Position numbers and translations under genes: made by a program. A model generated the notes under the pieces. It saw only the letters and a list, made by a program, of their open reading frames with translations. It had not been told where the DNA came from and made no database searches. A stretch of 22,128 nucleotides of DNA from Anaerolineae bacterium. GTDB lineage: Bacteria > Chloroflexota > Anaerolineae > JAFGEY01. Positions 14,723 to 22,075 of the stretch are shown piece by piece. Numbering within the stretch: the stretch's first letter is position 1; each line of letters begins with the position of its first letter. The stretch covers positions 1 to 22,128 of the forward strand of contig JAFGIE010000050.1 of the NCBI GenBank assembly GCA_016929775.1, given 5' to 3'.

Positions 14723-15574
14723 TCAGACTTGGGCAAAACTCACCAACTCGATCCCCTCCGCCTCGACCAGCGCATGCATCGCTGGGTCGGTCAGCAGGCG
14801 CAGTTCCGTCTCCCGGGTGACGCCATACCCGTCGTCCGGGTCCAGGATGTACCCCGGGTGGCACATCAGCTCGGTCGTGCCCTGCGGGAGGTGACGGAGG
14901 ATGTCCTCCAGGGTAGCCCGCGTCGAGTGCTGCCCGTAGAAGCGGTACTCAAAGTGGTCGGGCCAACGCAGGCCCTGTGCCTGCGCCGCGATCTGGCGGT
15001 TGAGCGGGATCGACTGCCGCAGAAAGCTGAGCAGCGGTTCGCCCACCTTGAACCCGCCGATCCGCTCGGCGACATCACAGGCCCGATCCAAGTCCAGCCA
15101 CGTAGAAGGATCGCGGATCGGGAGCCTATGCTGGGTGGCGAGGTCGACCGTCGCCGCCCACGCAGCGGGTATCAGGTTGGCGGTGAACATGTGCGCGTCG
15201 ATGTGGTCGGGCGCCTGTCCGGCGATCTCGACAAAGCGATCGAACTGGGCCTCGATCTCGGCGCGCATCTGCGCATCGTCCAGGGACACCGCCATGATCC
15301 GGGGAAATCCCCAGAACAGACCCTCCGGCGAAACGAGCGAAGCCACCTCGGCGGCGGGTAGCACGGGCGGGCCCCACACTAGGTTGAGGTGCAGGCCCAA
15401 ACCCAAGTCAGGCGCCTTCGACAGGGCGGCACGCACGCCCGCCTCGGCGTGCGGCATGTTCGCCATGACCGAGGTCGACGTGATCAGCCCTGTGTGGTGC
15501 GCCTCCAGGATCCCCACGTTTACCCCGGCGGACATGCCAAAGTCGTCGGCGTTGACGATCAAGCGTCTGGACAC
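14723..15574 (-). CDS. YdjC/ChbG-HpnK family carbohydrate deacetylase
   Basis: Predicted metal-dependent deacetylase of N-acetylated sugars. The 283-residue protein begins RRLIVNADDFG with metal-binding aspartates at D10-D11. It carries the His-bearing segments EAHHTGLITSTSVMAN, LGLHLNLVWG and DHIDAHMF, and MCHPGYI in the C-terminal third. This matches ChbG/YdjC in order and length. GTG 15574 is chosen because AAAGGAGAGG precedes it and the conserved N-terminus starts immediately; the longer frame to 15649 would read through the promoter. It is first in a probable four-gene operon. The substrate could be a chitooligosaccharide, a hopanoid-linked sugar or another amino sugar; nothing nearby decides. 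Confidence 0.9.
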   Translation of the reverse strand: MSRRLIVNADDFGMSAGVNVGILEAHHTGLITSTSVMANMPHAEAGVRAALSKAPDLGLGLHLNLVWGPPVLPAAEVASLVSPEGLFWGFPRIMAVSLDDAQMRAEIEAQFDRFVEIAGQAPDHIDAHMFTANLIPAAWAATVDLATQHRLPIRDPSTWLDLDRACDVAERIGGFKVGEPLLSFLRQSIPLNRQIAAQAQGLRWPDHFEYRFYGQHSTRATLEDILRHLPQGTTELMCHPGYILDPDDGYGVTRETELRLLTDPAMHALVEAEGIELVSFAQV

Positions 15575-15620
15575 GGACCTCTCCTTTCCGGGCGGAACCA
15601 TATCGCGCGGACACCAGCAC

Positions 15621-15649
15621 ATTATATCATCCCGCGATCGGGCGAACAA
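15621..15649 (-). promoter_or_regulatory. Promoter of the ydjC-led operon
   Basis: On the minus strand: TTGTTC (15649-15644), a 17-base spacer and a perfect TATAAT (15626-15621) preceded by TGA. Transcription should begin near 15614, about 40 bases before GTG 15574. The -35 lies one base from the palindrome at 15651-15685. Confidence 0.75.
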
Positions 15650-15650
15650 A

Positions 15651-15685
15651 CAGAAACCCGATGTCTTTGAGACATCGGGTTTCTG
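15651..15685. repeat. Perfect 16-bp-stem palindrome between divergent promoters
   Basis: The arms 15651-15666 and 15670-15685 are exact reverse complements with only a TTG loop between them; the arm contains GAAACCCGATGTC. It sits between two divergent genes, so neither needs a terminator here, although on the minus strand it is followed by T-rich sequence. It may be a dispersed palindromic repeat, a terminator facing stray transcription, or an operator. No second copy was seen in this window. Confidence 0.7.
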
Positions 15686-15750
15686 CGCTTCCCATGTCGC
15701 CAGATGATCGCCCGCGAATGGGGCCAGCTATGTTGAAGACGCGCATCCGA

Positions 15751-15780
15751 TTTTCGGCAGCGCGCGCTTTCGGGTACAAT
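15751..15780 (+). promoter_or_regulatory. Weak promoter candidate for the second AadA-like gene
   Basis: TTTTCG (15751-15756), an 18-base spacer and TACAAT (15775-15780). The -35 is poor and there is no TG extension, unlike the other promoters in the window. A start near 15787 would leave a 20-base leader containing the ribosome binding site at 15793-15799. Confidence 0.4.
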
Positions 15781-15806
15781 AGCGTCGGCGCAGAGGAGGC
15801 CCTACC

Positions 15807-16649
15807 GTGAACCCCAGGATCCCTGAACCGGTCCGTCCACTCTTGCAGGCGTACCTGTCGATGGTAGGCGGCAAGCTCCCCGGTCTGCTGTACGCCTTCT
15901 ACCTCGAGGGCTCGATCGCCCTAGGCGGGTTCAACGAGCGCTTCAGCGACATCGACTTCCTGGCGATCCTCGATCGCCCTGCCACGCCGGGCGAGGTCGA
16001 CCTGCTGCGCAGTATCCACGCCGCGATCGACCGGCGCTACCCGCGGCGCAAGATGATGGGGCCCTACCTGCAGCTGTCGGACTTGAGGCGCCTGGACCGT
16101 CGCGCCGCGCCGCACCCGGCGTGTCACGATGGCGTGCTCCGCAGCGGCGCGCAGTTCGAGCTGGACTCGGTCGAGGGATGGATCCTGGCACACCACGGCA
16201 TCACCCTGCTCGGTCCTGAACCGCGCGAACTGCCGCTAACCGTGGACTGGGGCGAGATCGTCCGGAAAATGCGGCTAAACTTGAACACCTACTGGGCAAG
16301 ATGGGTCCGCCGCCCGGACAAGATGGCGATCATGCTCTCCGACTGGGGCATCCAGTGGACCGTGCTGGGCGTGCTCCGCCAGTTCTACTCCTTCCGAGAG
16401 CACACGATCACGACCAAGGTGGGCGCAGGGCGGTATGCGCTCGGCTGTCTACCGGCGCGCTGGCGCCCGCTGATCCAGGAGGCGATCCGGATCCGCGATG
16501 GCAATGGGCGCCCGCTGATCCAGGAGGCGATCCGGATCCGCGATGGCAATGGGCGCTCGCTGTACCGATCGCGGATCGTCCGCGCGGGGCACGCCGTTCG
16601 CTTCTTGCGCATCATGATCGACACCTGTAACGCGAACGCTGCCCCTTGA
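15807..16649 (+). CDS. AadA-like nucleotidyltransferase with internal 15-residue tandem duplication
   Basis: A 280-residue protein with the NTase motif E-G35-S36 and metal ligands D48 and D50 (GSIALGGFNERFSDIDF), and a DUF4111-like helical C-terminus (QWTVLGVLRQFYSFREH, then ITTKVGAGRYALGCLP). It is a distant paralogue of the product at 11666-12451. Close to the C-terminus a 15-residue unit, RPLIQEAIRIRDGNG, occurs twice in succession from an exact 45-base duplication; without it the length would be about 265, closer to the family norm. The GTG start at 15807 is supported by GAGGAGG (15793-15799). It is transcribed divergently from the ydjC operon. The substrate is unknown, and the duplicated segment could alter or abolish activity. 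Confidence 0.83.
   Translation: MNPRIPEPVRPLLQAYLSMVGGKLPGLLYAFYLEGSIALGGFNERFSDIDFLAILDRPATPGEVDLLRSIHAAIDRRYPRRKMMGPYLQLSDLRRLDRRAAPHPACHDGVLRSGAQFELDSVEGWILAHHGITLLGPEPRELPLTVDWGEIVRKMRLNLNTYWARWVRRPDKMAIMLSDWGIQWTVLGVLRQFYSFREHTITTKVGAGRYALGCLPARWRPLIQEAIRIRDGNGRPLIQEAIRIRDGNGRSLYRSRIVRAGHAVRFLRIMIDTCNANAAP
16462..16551 (+). repeat. Exact 45-bp tandem duplication inside the nucleotidyltransferase gene
   Basis: Bases 16462-16506 are repeated without change at 16507-16551; identity continues a few bases into the following sequence before diverging. The unit is exactly 15 codons, so the frame is kept. Perfect identity suggests a recent event. Confidence 0.9.
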
Positions 16650-16782
16650 GCGCGGACCGCCGCGTCACGTACAGCGCTCGGCTATACGCCCCGGTCAGGT
16701 ATGCCCAGGGAGAGGATCGTGGCATTGGCAGCGGATCGTGGCTTTCGCGCTCTTGGGCGCTACCGCGTCGGACGCGCGTGTA
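16650..16782. other. Convergent intergenic gap, no feature seen
   Basis: 133 bases between the ends of the plus-strand nucleotidyltransferase and the minus-strand HAD gene. The ten-base string GGATCGTGGC occurs twice. I see no strong hairpin, RNA gene or open frame of substance. Confidence 0.4.
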
Positions 16783-17547
16783 TCACGGCTCGATCTCGGC
16801 GACGGAGGGCAGGACGTGCGTCGGCTGGTAGGGGTAGTTGGTGATCTCGCCGTCGCGAGTGACGCCGCTCAGGACCAGGATGGTTTCCATGCCGGTCTCG
16901 ACGCCGGCGATGATGTCGGTATCCATCCGGTCGCCGATCATGACCGTGTTTTCTGAATGAACGCCCAGGTAGTTGAGGGCTGTACGCATCATCAACGGGT
17001 TCGGCTTGCCGACGAAAAAGGGACTCTTGCCCGTAGCCCGCTCGATCAGCGCCGCCATAGCCCCGCAAGCAGGCGCCAGGCCCCGCTCGGTTGGGCCCAC
17101 CGGGTCGGGGTTGGTGGCGATGAAATGCGCCCCCGCGGCGACCAACTGGACCGCCTTGGTGATCCGCTCCAGGACATAGCTGTGCGTTTCCCCCAGCACG
17201 ACATAGTCCGGATCGAGTTCTGTGATCACGTACCCGATGCCGTGGATCGCCTCGGTCAGCCCGCTCTCGCCGATCACGAACGCCTTGCCCGTGGGCTTTT
17301 GAGACTGCAGAAAGCGCGCCGTCGCCATCGCCGAAGTAAAGATGCGCTCAGACGGAATGTCGAGCCCGATCGTCTGCAGCCGGTGCGCCAGGTCTCCCGG
17401 CGTATAGATCGGATTGTTGGTCAGGACCAGGTACTCGGCTCCTCGTGACTTGAGCTGCTCGACGAACTGGTCTGCACCGGGGATGAGGGTGTTGCCCTTG
17501 AGCAGCACGCCGTCCATGTCGATCAGGTAGTTCTTGGGCTGGTCCAT
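16783..17547 (-). CDS. HAD-IIA family sugar phosphatase (NagD-like)
   Basis: A 254-residue cytosolic phosphatase of the HAD superfamily, subfamily IIA. Motif I is LID10MD12GVLLKG (nucleophile D10), motif II is T43NNP, motif III lysine is K181 in VGKPNP, and motif IV is MIGD206RMD209TD. The substrate-capping domain lies between motifs II and III, as in NagD and related p-nitrophenyl phosphatases. ATG 17547 is chosen because the family begins just before motif I and a GAGAGGG stretch precedes it; the frame runs further to 17640 but across a strong promoter. It is transcribed alone. The physiological substrate is unknown; relatives dephosphorylate small sugar phosphates or nucleotides. Confidence 0.88.
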   Translation of the reverse strand: MDQPKNYLIDMDGVLLKGNTLIPGADQFVEQLKSRGAEYLVLTNNPIYTPGDLAHRLQTIGLDIPSERIFTSAMATARFLQSQKPTGKAFVIGESGLTEAIHGIGYVITELDPDYVVLGETHSYVLERITKAVQLVAAGAHFIATNPDPVGPTERGLAPACGAMAALIERATGKSPFFVGKPNPLMMRTALNYLGVHSENTVMIGDRMDTDIIAGVETGMETILVLSGVTRDGEITNYPYQPTHVLPSVAEIEP

Positions 17548-17611
17548 GTCACCCTCTCCCTGTTGCCAGACTCGTGATCTGCTCTTGGCGATCCCTTTGC
17601 ACCCGTGACCC

Positions 17612-17640
17612 ATTGTACCACGCTTGTGCGTTGGCGACAA
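17612..17640 (-). promoter_or_regulatory. Promoter of the HAD phosphatase gene
   Basis: On the minus strand: TTGTCG (17640-17635), a 17-base spacer and TACAAT (17617-17612) preceded by TGG. Transcription would begin near 17605, about 58 bases before ATG 17547. Confidence 0.7.
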
Positions 17641-17764
17641 CGCGCCGCCTTCCCCTCAAAGACCTCTCACTCGGGGTGCGCGAATGCGTGCCCATAGATC
17701 GGCCCCTCGGCGGCAAAACCGGGCCCAGAGCGGCTTCCGATCCAGGGCAAGCATGCCATCCCGA

Positions 17765-17784
17765 CGCGCACCTCGTCGTGCGCG
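17765..17784 (-). terminator. Stem-loop after the MFS gene
   Basis: CGCGCAC (17765-17771) pairs with GTGCGCG (17778-17784) across a 6-base loop, five bases beyond the MFS stop codon. The position suits a terminator, but there is no U-tract. The remaining bases down to the HAD promoter hold nothing I recognise. Confidence 0.45.
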
Positions 17785-17789
17785 CTCTG

Positions 17790-19010
17790 TCAGCGCTCGG
17801 CACGGTCTGGCACGCGCAGCCAGATCCAGAGCACCACGCCGCACAGGGCGAGCACGACCCCATTGGCGTAAAAGGGCCACTGCACGCCCTGGTGCTGGTA
17901 GAGCCAGGCGCCCCCCAGCGGGCCGATCGTCGCGCCCACATTAGCGGCGAAGGCATACACCCCGTAGGCCCGCCCGCGCTGGTCGTTGCCGGTCAGATCG
18001 GCGACCAGGGCCTGCTCAGCCGGGTCGCCGGCGGCGTAACAGAGCGCCTGCCACGCCCACAGTGCGGCGAGCGCCACCATGCTCGCCAGATGAGGGATGA
18101 CAAAGGACGTGATCGCCGCCGCTGCCAACCCGAGGATCATGAGCGGCTTGCGCCCAAAGCGATCCGCCAGGCGCCCCAGGTAGCGGGGCAGGATCGCCCA
18201 CACCAAGCCGGAGGGGAGAAAGGCCCACGACAGCACGTCGATCGGGACGTTCAGCCGGTCTTGCAGGAAGACGATCAGGATCGGCGAGATCATGGCTGCC
18301 GACGCGCCCGTGACAAGCGTGACCAGGAGCAGCAGGATCCACGCGCGCGACCAAACGATCGGGCGCGATGCGCGCTCCCGCTGGCGGACATAGGTCTCCG
18401 GCACGCCCTGCCAAGCCACGACCAGCGCCGCCAGGCTGGCGAGGGCGTAGACCCCAAAGAGCACAGGCCAAGTGCCGAGGCGATTGCGCCCCCCGCCCAG
18501 GCCGATCTGCGCGTTGAGCAGCGCGAACCCGATGAACGTGCCCGCGATCGAGCCCTGGCTGCTCGCTTGGGCGATGCCGCCAAAGGCGACGCCGCGCGTG
18601 TCCACGGTCGAGACATCCGCCGTGATCGTGCGCGCTGCCAGCCAAAGGAACGAGGAGGCGATCCCCTGCAGCACGCGCGCCAGCAGGATGCCCCACACCT
18701 GGTCGATGGCGGCAAAGGCGCCCATCGTCAGCGCGTACCCGGCAAGGCCGAACAGCAAGAACCGGCGCCGCCCGTAGCGGTCCAGCCCCCACCCGACCAG
18801 GGGACGGAGCAGCACGGTCATGAACGAGAAAGCCGAGAAAGCGAGGCCGATCTGGACGACGTCCGCGCCGATCTCCCGCCCGTAAACGGGCAGCAGGAGC
18901 GAGAGAATGAAAAAGGGGAGCGAGACCCAAAAGAGCGCGCGCCGCAAGGCGCGCAGCACGACTGGCTGTTGCGGCGAGACCGCCTTTGACAACGCCGATG
19001 GTTCGGTCAA
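17790..19010 (-). CDS. MFS transporter
   Basis: A 406-residue protein with 12 predicted helices. Motif A is present in both halves: GLDRYGRRRFLLFG after helix 2 and RLADRFGRKPLMILG in the second half, with a central basic loop (RQRERASR). This is typical of the drug/metabolite-proton antiporter part of the superfamily, but substrate cannot be read. The start is taken as TTG 19010, preceded by a strong AGGAGG at proper spacing. The frame extends 13 codons to another TTG (19049) with no Shine-Dalgarno. It follows the flavodoxin gene by 51 bases and may share its transcript. It is only distantly similar to the other MFS protein at 12466. Confidence 0.9.
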   Translation of the reverse strand: MTEPSALSKAVSPQQPVVLRALRRALFWVSLPFFILSLLLPVYGREIGADVVQIGLAFSAFSFMTVLLRPLVGWGLDRYGRRRFLLFGLAGYALTMGAFAAIDQVWGILLARVLQGIASSFLWLAARTITADVSTVDTRGVAFGGIAQASSQGSIAGTFIGFALLNAQIGLGGGRNRLGTWPVLFGVYALASLAALVVAWQGVPETYVRQRERASRPIVWSRAWILLLLVTLVTGASAAMISPILIVFLQDRLNVPIDVLSWAFLPSGLVWAILPRYLGRLADRFGRKPLMILGLAAAAITSFVIPHLASMVALAALWAWQALCYAAGDPAEQALVADLTGNDQRGRAYGVYAFAANVGATIGPLGGAWLYQHQGVQWPFYANGVVLALCGVVLWIWLRVPDRAER

Positions 19011-19061
19011 TGCTCCCTCCTCACGTGCTGCGACGCGGACCTCGCCCAAGCAGCCCGGAGC

Positions 19062-19538
19062 CTATCGTGGCAGGAGCTGCCCCACCCACTCCGCTGCACG
19101 CGCCAGTTCGCCCTCCTTGAGCGGCCCTTCCGTGCCCCCGACGTAGAACCCTTCGGGCGGCATGGTCAGCTCGCCGCCCTTGCGCACCAGCCCCTTGCCG
19201 ATCGGTTTGGCGGCATAGCCCAAGATGCGCACCATGAAGGTCAGGATGGCGGAATTCACCTCTTCCACCGAGACGCGGGTGTCAAAGGCGGCGACCCGGA
19301 CCCCTTTCAGGCTGTCCCGCGGCAGGCTCCGCACCCACGCCTTGATCGCTGGCGTGGGACTGAAGGCCCGGGTCGGCGAGCCGACGACCAGCGCGTCCAG
19401 GTCGTGCAGATGCTCTTGCCTGACGTCCCCCCCCCGCAGGACCTGCACCTCCGCCCCGGCGCCAAGCGCCTCGCCCATCGCCCGCGCGACCTGTTCCGTG
19501 TTGCCAAAGACCGAGTCGTAGACCACAAGTGCTTTCAT
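19062..19538 (-). CDS. Flavodoxin family protein
   Basis: A 158-residue FMN-binding electron-transfer protein or flavodoxin-like oxidoreductase. The phosphate-binding loop is YDSVFGNTEQVARAMG at residues 7-22, followed by DALVVGSPTRAFSPTP, the second FMN-contacting segment. After residue 100 the sequence (MVRILGYAAKPIGKGLVRKGGEL, then FYVGGTEGPL) is like flavodoxin-domain proteins found beside other genes rather than short-chain ferredoxin substitutes. ATG 19538 has GGAG five bases away; a GTG one codon earlier is possible. It diverges from the PL22-like gene and precedes the MFS gene by 51 bases. The redox partner is unknown. Confidence 0.87.
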   Translation of the reverse strand: MKALVVYDSVFGNTEQVARAMGEALGAGAEVQVLRGGDVRQEHLHDLDALVVGSPTRAFSPTPAIKAWVRSLPRDSLKGVRVAAFDTRVSVEEVNSAILTFMVRILGYAAKPIGKGLVRKGGELTMPPEGFYVGGTEGPLKEGELARAAEWVGQLLPR

Positions 19539-19720
19539 CACGCTCTCCTTTGCTTGCCACTACTCTCTCGTGCGAATCCAACTTCTGCGGTCGAAGCGCA
19601 GGACGGATACGCGACCCGGAACAGGTCACAGAGGGCATCGACCCCACAGCCACTGGCCAGCGACCACTGCGCATGCTGCCCTCGCGCCACGGCATGGCCA
19701 ATGCCATAGCCGGCGCGAAC

Positions 19721-19749
19721 ATGGTATCACGGGAGAAAGAGAGCGTCAA
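19721..19749 (-). promoter_or_regulatory. Promoter of the flavodoxin gene
   Basis: On the minus strand: TTGACG (19749-19744), a 17-base spacer and TACCAT (19726-19721) preceded by TGA. The -35 matches consensus at five of six positions. The start would be near 19714. Confidence 0.65.
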
Positions 19750-19820
19750 CTGGGACCCCGCCGCGCTTGGGGCGCACGAGACCGGGCGGCGCAAACTGCA
19801 TCTTCGAGCGATCGCCCGAT

Positions 19821-19850
19821 TGGACAGCAGGGCGAACTCGATGGTATGAT
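19821..19850 (+). promoter_or_regulatory. Promoter of the PL22-like gene
   Basis: TGGACA (19821-19826), an 18-base spacer and TATGAT (19845-19850) preceded by TGG. Reading the -35 one base earlier gives TTGGAC with a 19-base spacer. The leader to ATG 19909 is about 50 bases. Confidence 0.6.
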
Positions 19851-19908
19851 CACAGGCGCACCGCAACGGAATCGCCTGGACACAGAGGGAACTGAGAAGG
19901 AGACGCCC

Positions 19909-21132
19909 ATGACGGTAAAAGGGGACACCTGGAACGAGTCGACCACCTACCGCGACCCATACACGCTGCGCACGGTGCGCAAGGTGACCGAGGGTGGGTC
20001 ATACAACTACCACCCCGCCTACCACACCCTGACTGCCTGGTCGGCGGACGGCAAGCGCTGCATTTTCAAGTCGGGCCGGCGCAACCACTCGACGATCCTG
20101 GCGTGCGACGTCGAGACGGGCGACATCACCGCACTCCTGGACTGGCAGGAGGGCTGGGGGATCGACGCCGCGTGGGCGCCCAGCGACCGGCCCTACGGGA
20201 TCGGCGGCATCTGCCTGGACCAGCACTCGGGCTGGGTCTACTATGTGCAGCGCCACGCAGGAGCTACTGCCCTCAAGGGGGTGCACATCGACACGCTGCA
20301 GGAACGCACGCTGTCCGACGGGATCGAGGGCTATGCCTTTGGACAGCCGACCGTCTCGGGCGATGGGCAGTGGGTCGCCGTCCCCAGCAACATCATCCCC
20401 GCGCCCCTCGCGGACGTCGATCCCTACAAGCCGCTCACCATCGCCCAGGTGCGCGCGATGTTTGCCGCCGAGGGGGGCTCGCGCATGCAGCTGGTCCGCT
20501 TTCCGACCAGCGGCGATCCGGTCGCCGAGGTGGTCTATGACGAGGTGGACTGCCGCGGCAACCACCTGCAGTACAGCCCGGTCGATGCGAACATCCTGCA
20601 CACCGACCGCGACTTTGCGCCCAACTTTTGGGGCGGCTCAGACCAGGTTCGCAACCGCGTCTGGCTCTGGCACATTGACGCGCAGCGGCTGGTCGAGCAG
20701 CCCTCTCCCTCGGGGCGCACCTTCCAGGTGCACTCGGTCTGGACGTTTGATGGGCAGGAGGTGCTCTATCACTGCCCGCCCAGCCGGACCGACCCCGGGG
20801 GATACGTGATCGGGGTCAACGATCTAGAGGGCAACAACATTGCCGAGTACCGCAGCCCGGCGTGGACGCACTATGGGCACGTGGGCGCAGTGCCCGGTCG
20901 CAAGGCGATCATGCTCGACGGGAACATCACCGACGACCTGATCCTGTGGCTCTACTATGACGATCCCGCCTCCGCGCCGCGGATCGAGGTCATCTGCCGG
21001 CACGACACCGACTGGGGCGGACACGAAGGGCAGTACCCGCACCCGCATCCCCAGTGCGCGCCCACCGGTGAGCGCATCATCTACAATGCCGCACGACGTG
21101 GGCACAGCGACGTGTTCATCGTCGAGATCTAG
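19909..21132 (+). CDS. Oligogalacturonate lyase-like (PL22 family) beta-propeller protein
   Basis: A 407-residue protein with propeller-like repeats (DGKRCIFKSGRR, DGQWVAVPS, DGQEVLYHCP, TGERIIYNAARRGHSD). The C-terminal Q375-x2-H378-x-H380 matches the manganese-binding Gln-x2-His-x-His pattern I recall for PL22 lyases. H321 or H324 in HYGHVGAV could supply the remaining ligand, and H275 in FQVHSVW sits where the catalytic base is expected. Such enzymes split unsaturated di- and oligogalacturonates by beta-elimination in the cytoplasm; no signal peptide is present here. ATG 19909 is preceded by AAGGAGA (19897-19903). No other pectin gene lies nearby, so it could have diverged in substrate. 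Confidence 0.72.
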   Translation: MTVKGDTWNESTTYRDPYTLRTVRKVTEGGSYNYHPAYHTLTAWSADGKRCIFKSGRRNHSTILACDVETGDITALLDWQEGWGIDAAWAPSDRPYGIGGICLDQHSGWVYYVQRHAGATALKGVHIDTLQERTLSDGIEGYAFGQPTVSGDGQWVAVPSNIIPAPLADVDPYKPLTIAQVRAMFAAEGGSRMQLVRFPTSGDPVAEVVYDEVDCRGNHLQYSPVDANILHTDRDFAPNFWGGSDQVRNRVWLWHIDAQRLVEQPSPSGRTFQVHSVWTFDGQEVLYHCPPSRTDPGGYVIGVNDLEGNNIAEYRSPAWTHYGHVGAVPGRKAIMLDGNITDDLILWLYYDDPASAPRIEVICRHDTDWGGHEGQYPHPHPQCAPTGERIIYNAARRGHSDVFIVEI

Positions 21133-21232
21133 CACGCGCGTCGTCGCTCACACCGGGCCCGGGTCTTGTGCGGCACGCCGGACCGCGCCCTGCCCAACCG
21201 CCTCACCACGTAGGCGTGACGCGGGATCGCAG

Positions 21233-22075
21233 TCACGATCGTGGTCGCGTGGACAACACGCCGCGCATATAGAGCGCAAAGGGGATGAAACAGACGAGGC
21301 CCATGATCGCCACGACCATCACGTCGACCAACGCCAGGGGCGCGTCGGTCAGGAGCGGCTGGAGGAGCAGGAACGCGATCAGGCCGACGAACAGCATACT
21401 GCCCTGAAAGAGCAGCCCGGCGCCTGACACATAGCCCAACGGCTTGCGCTGCCAGAGCAGCGCCCCGCCAATGATCCACGCCGGGACGATCGTGGCATCC
21501 GCCACCTGTACGGCGAGCTCGCCCTCGGCGAGCGGCGCCTGGTTGAGGATGGCGTCGCCGGTGGTGCCGAGCATGAAGGCCAAGAACAGGATGCCCAGGC
21601 CCGCCAAGAGTCCGCCGCCCAGCCGTTCCTGCACCCGACCGTGCAGCCGTCCCTGCACCGCTCTCCCATCGATGCTGGCGACCAGCCCGATCGTCGTATA
21701 CGCACTCAACGAGACCAGCGCCACGTGCAGGAGCAGGGGCCAACCCAGCGGCATAGCCCGGACGTAGGCAATGTGGTTGTAGAGCACGTACAGCGTCGCC
21801 CCTGGCCAGAAGAGCAGCCCGATCAGCTTGCGCCGCCGCGTGAGCCACATCAATCCGAGCAGGACCGGCACGCCGATGACGAGATCGACGATGTCGTTGG
21901 CTACGAACGACCGCCGCAGATCGTCCGTGGGGTAGACACGCTCCGGAGAGAGGAGACCGGCGACCGCTGCGGCTGCCATGATCGCGACGATCAACAGGGA
22001 GGCGATGGTCCAGAGCGTGAGACTCTGCGTGCTCGGCAGACGGTCAGGCAACGCACCAACGGTAGGTGAGTTCAT
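21233..22075 (-). CDS. Multi-pass membrane protein of unknown function
   Basis: A 280-residue protein with about eight hydrophobic segments, the first at residues 20-42 (TLWTIASLLIVAIMAAAAVAG), the last near 250-272 (VVAIMGLVCFIPFALYM). A loop between the fourth and fifth helices (about 133-148) is basic and hydrophilic. I see no catalytic, transporter or binding motif that names a family. ATG 22075 has only a weak purine stretch (GGGAAGAAAG) upstream, and the start of its transcript may lie beyond the window. It converges with the PL22-like gene across a 100-base gap in which I see no clear terminator. Confidence 0.7.
   Translation of the reverse strand: MNSPTVGALPDRLPSTQSLTLWTIASLLIVAIMAAAAVAGLLSPERVYPTDDLRRSFVANDIVDLVIGVPVLLGLMWLTRRRKLIGLLFWPGATLYVLYNHIAYVRAMPLGWPLLLHVALVSLSAYTTIGLVASIDGRAVQGRLHGRVQERLGGGLLAGLGILFLAFMLGTTGDAILNQAPLAEGELAVQVADATIVPAWIIGGALLWQRKPLGYVSGAGLLFQGSMLFVGLIAFLLLQPLLTDAPLALVDVMVVAIMGLVCFIPFALYMRGVLSTRPRS

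Larger units (their letters stand above)
19539..19908. other. 370-base divergent intergenic region with two facing promoters
   Basis: It lies between the flavodoxin gene (minus) and the PL22-like gene (plus). It contains one promoter for each gene (19721-19749 and 19821-19850) and leaves the flavodoxin transcript with an unusually long leader of about 175 bases. The leader holds only a short hairpin, ATGGCAT pairing with ATGCCGT, and no riboswitch I recognise. A frame is open across the region on the plus strand but does not look like protein. Confidence 0.5.

Noticed and set aside
12424..15361. Long plus-strand open frames (up to 529 codons) across the MFS, reductase and deacetylase genes
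   Set aside because: They run antisense to three genes with clear motifs and have His/Arg/Gln-rich composition typical of shadow frames.
15575..15649. N-terminal extension of the deacetylase to 15649
   Set aside because: It would translate the promoter itself; the GTG at 15574 has a strong Shine-Dalgarno and the conserved start of the family.
17574..18989. 471-codon plus-strand frame opposite the MFS transporter
   Set aside because: Very high in Arg, Gln and Asp with no domain; the opposite strand encodes a 12-helix transporter with two motif A copies.
19570..19908. Upstream extension of the PL22-like protein by 113 codons
   Set aside because: The stretch is basic, His/Arg-rich and contains two promoters; the ATG at 19909 has AAGGAGA in place.
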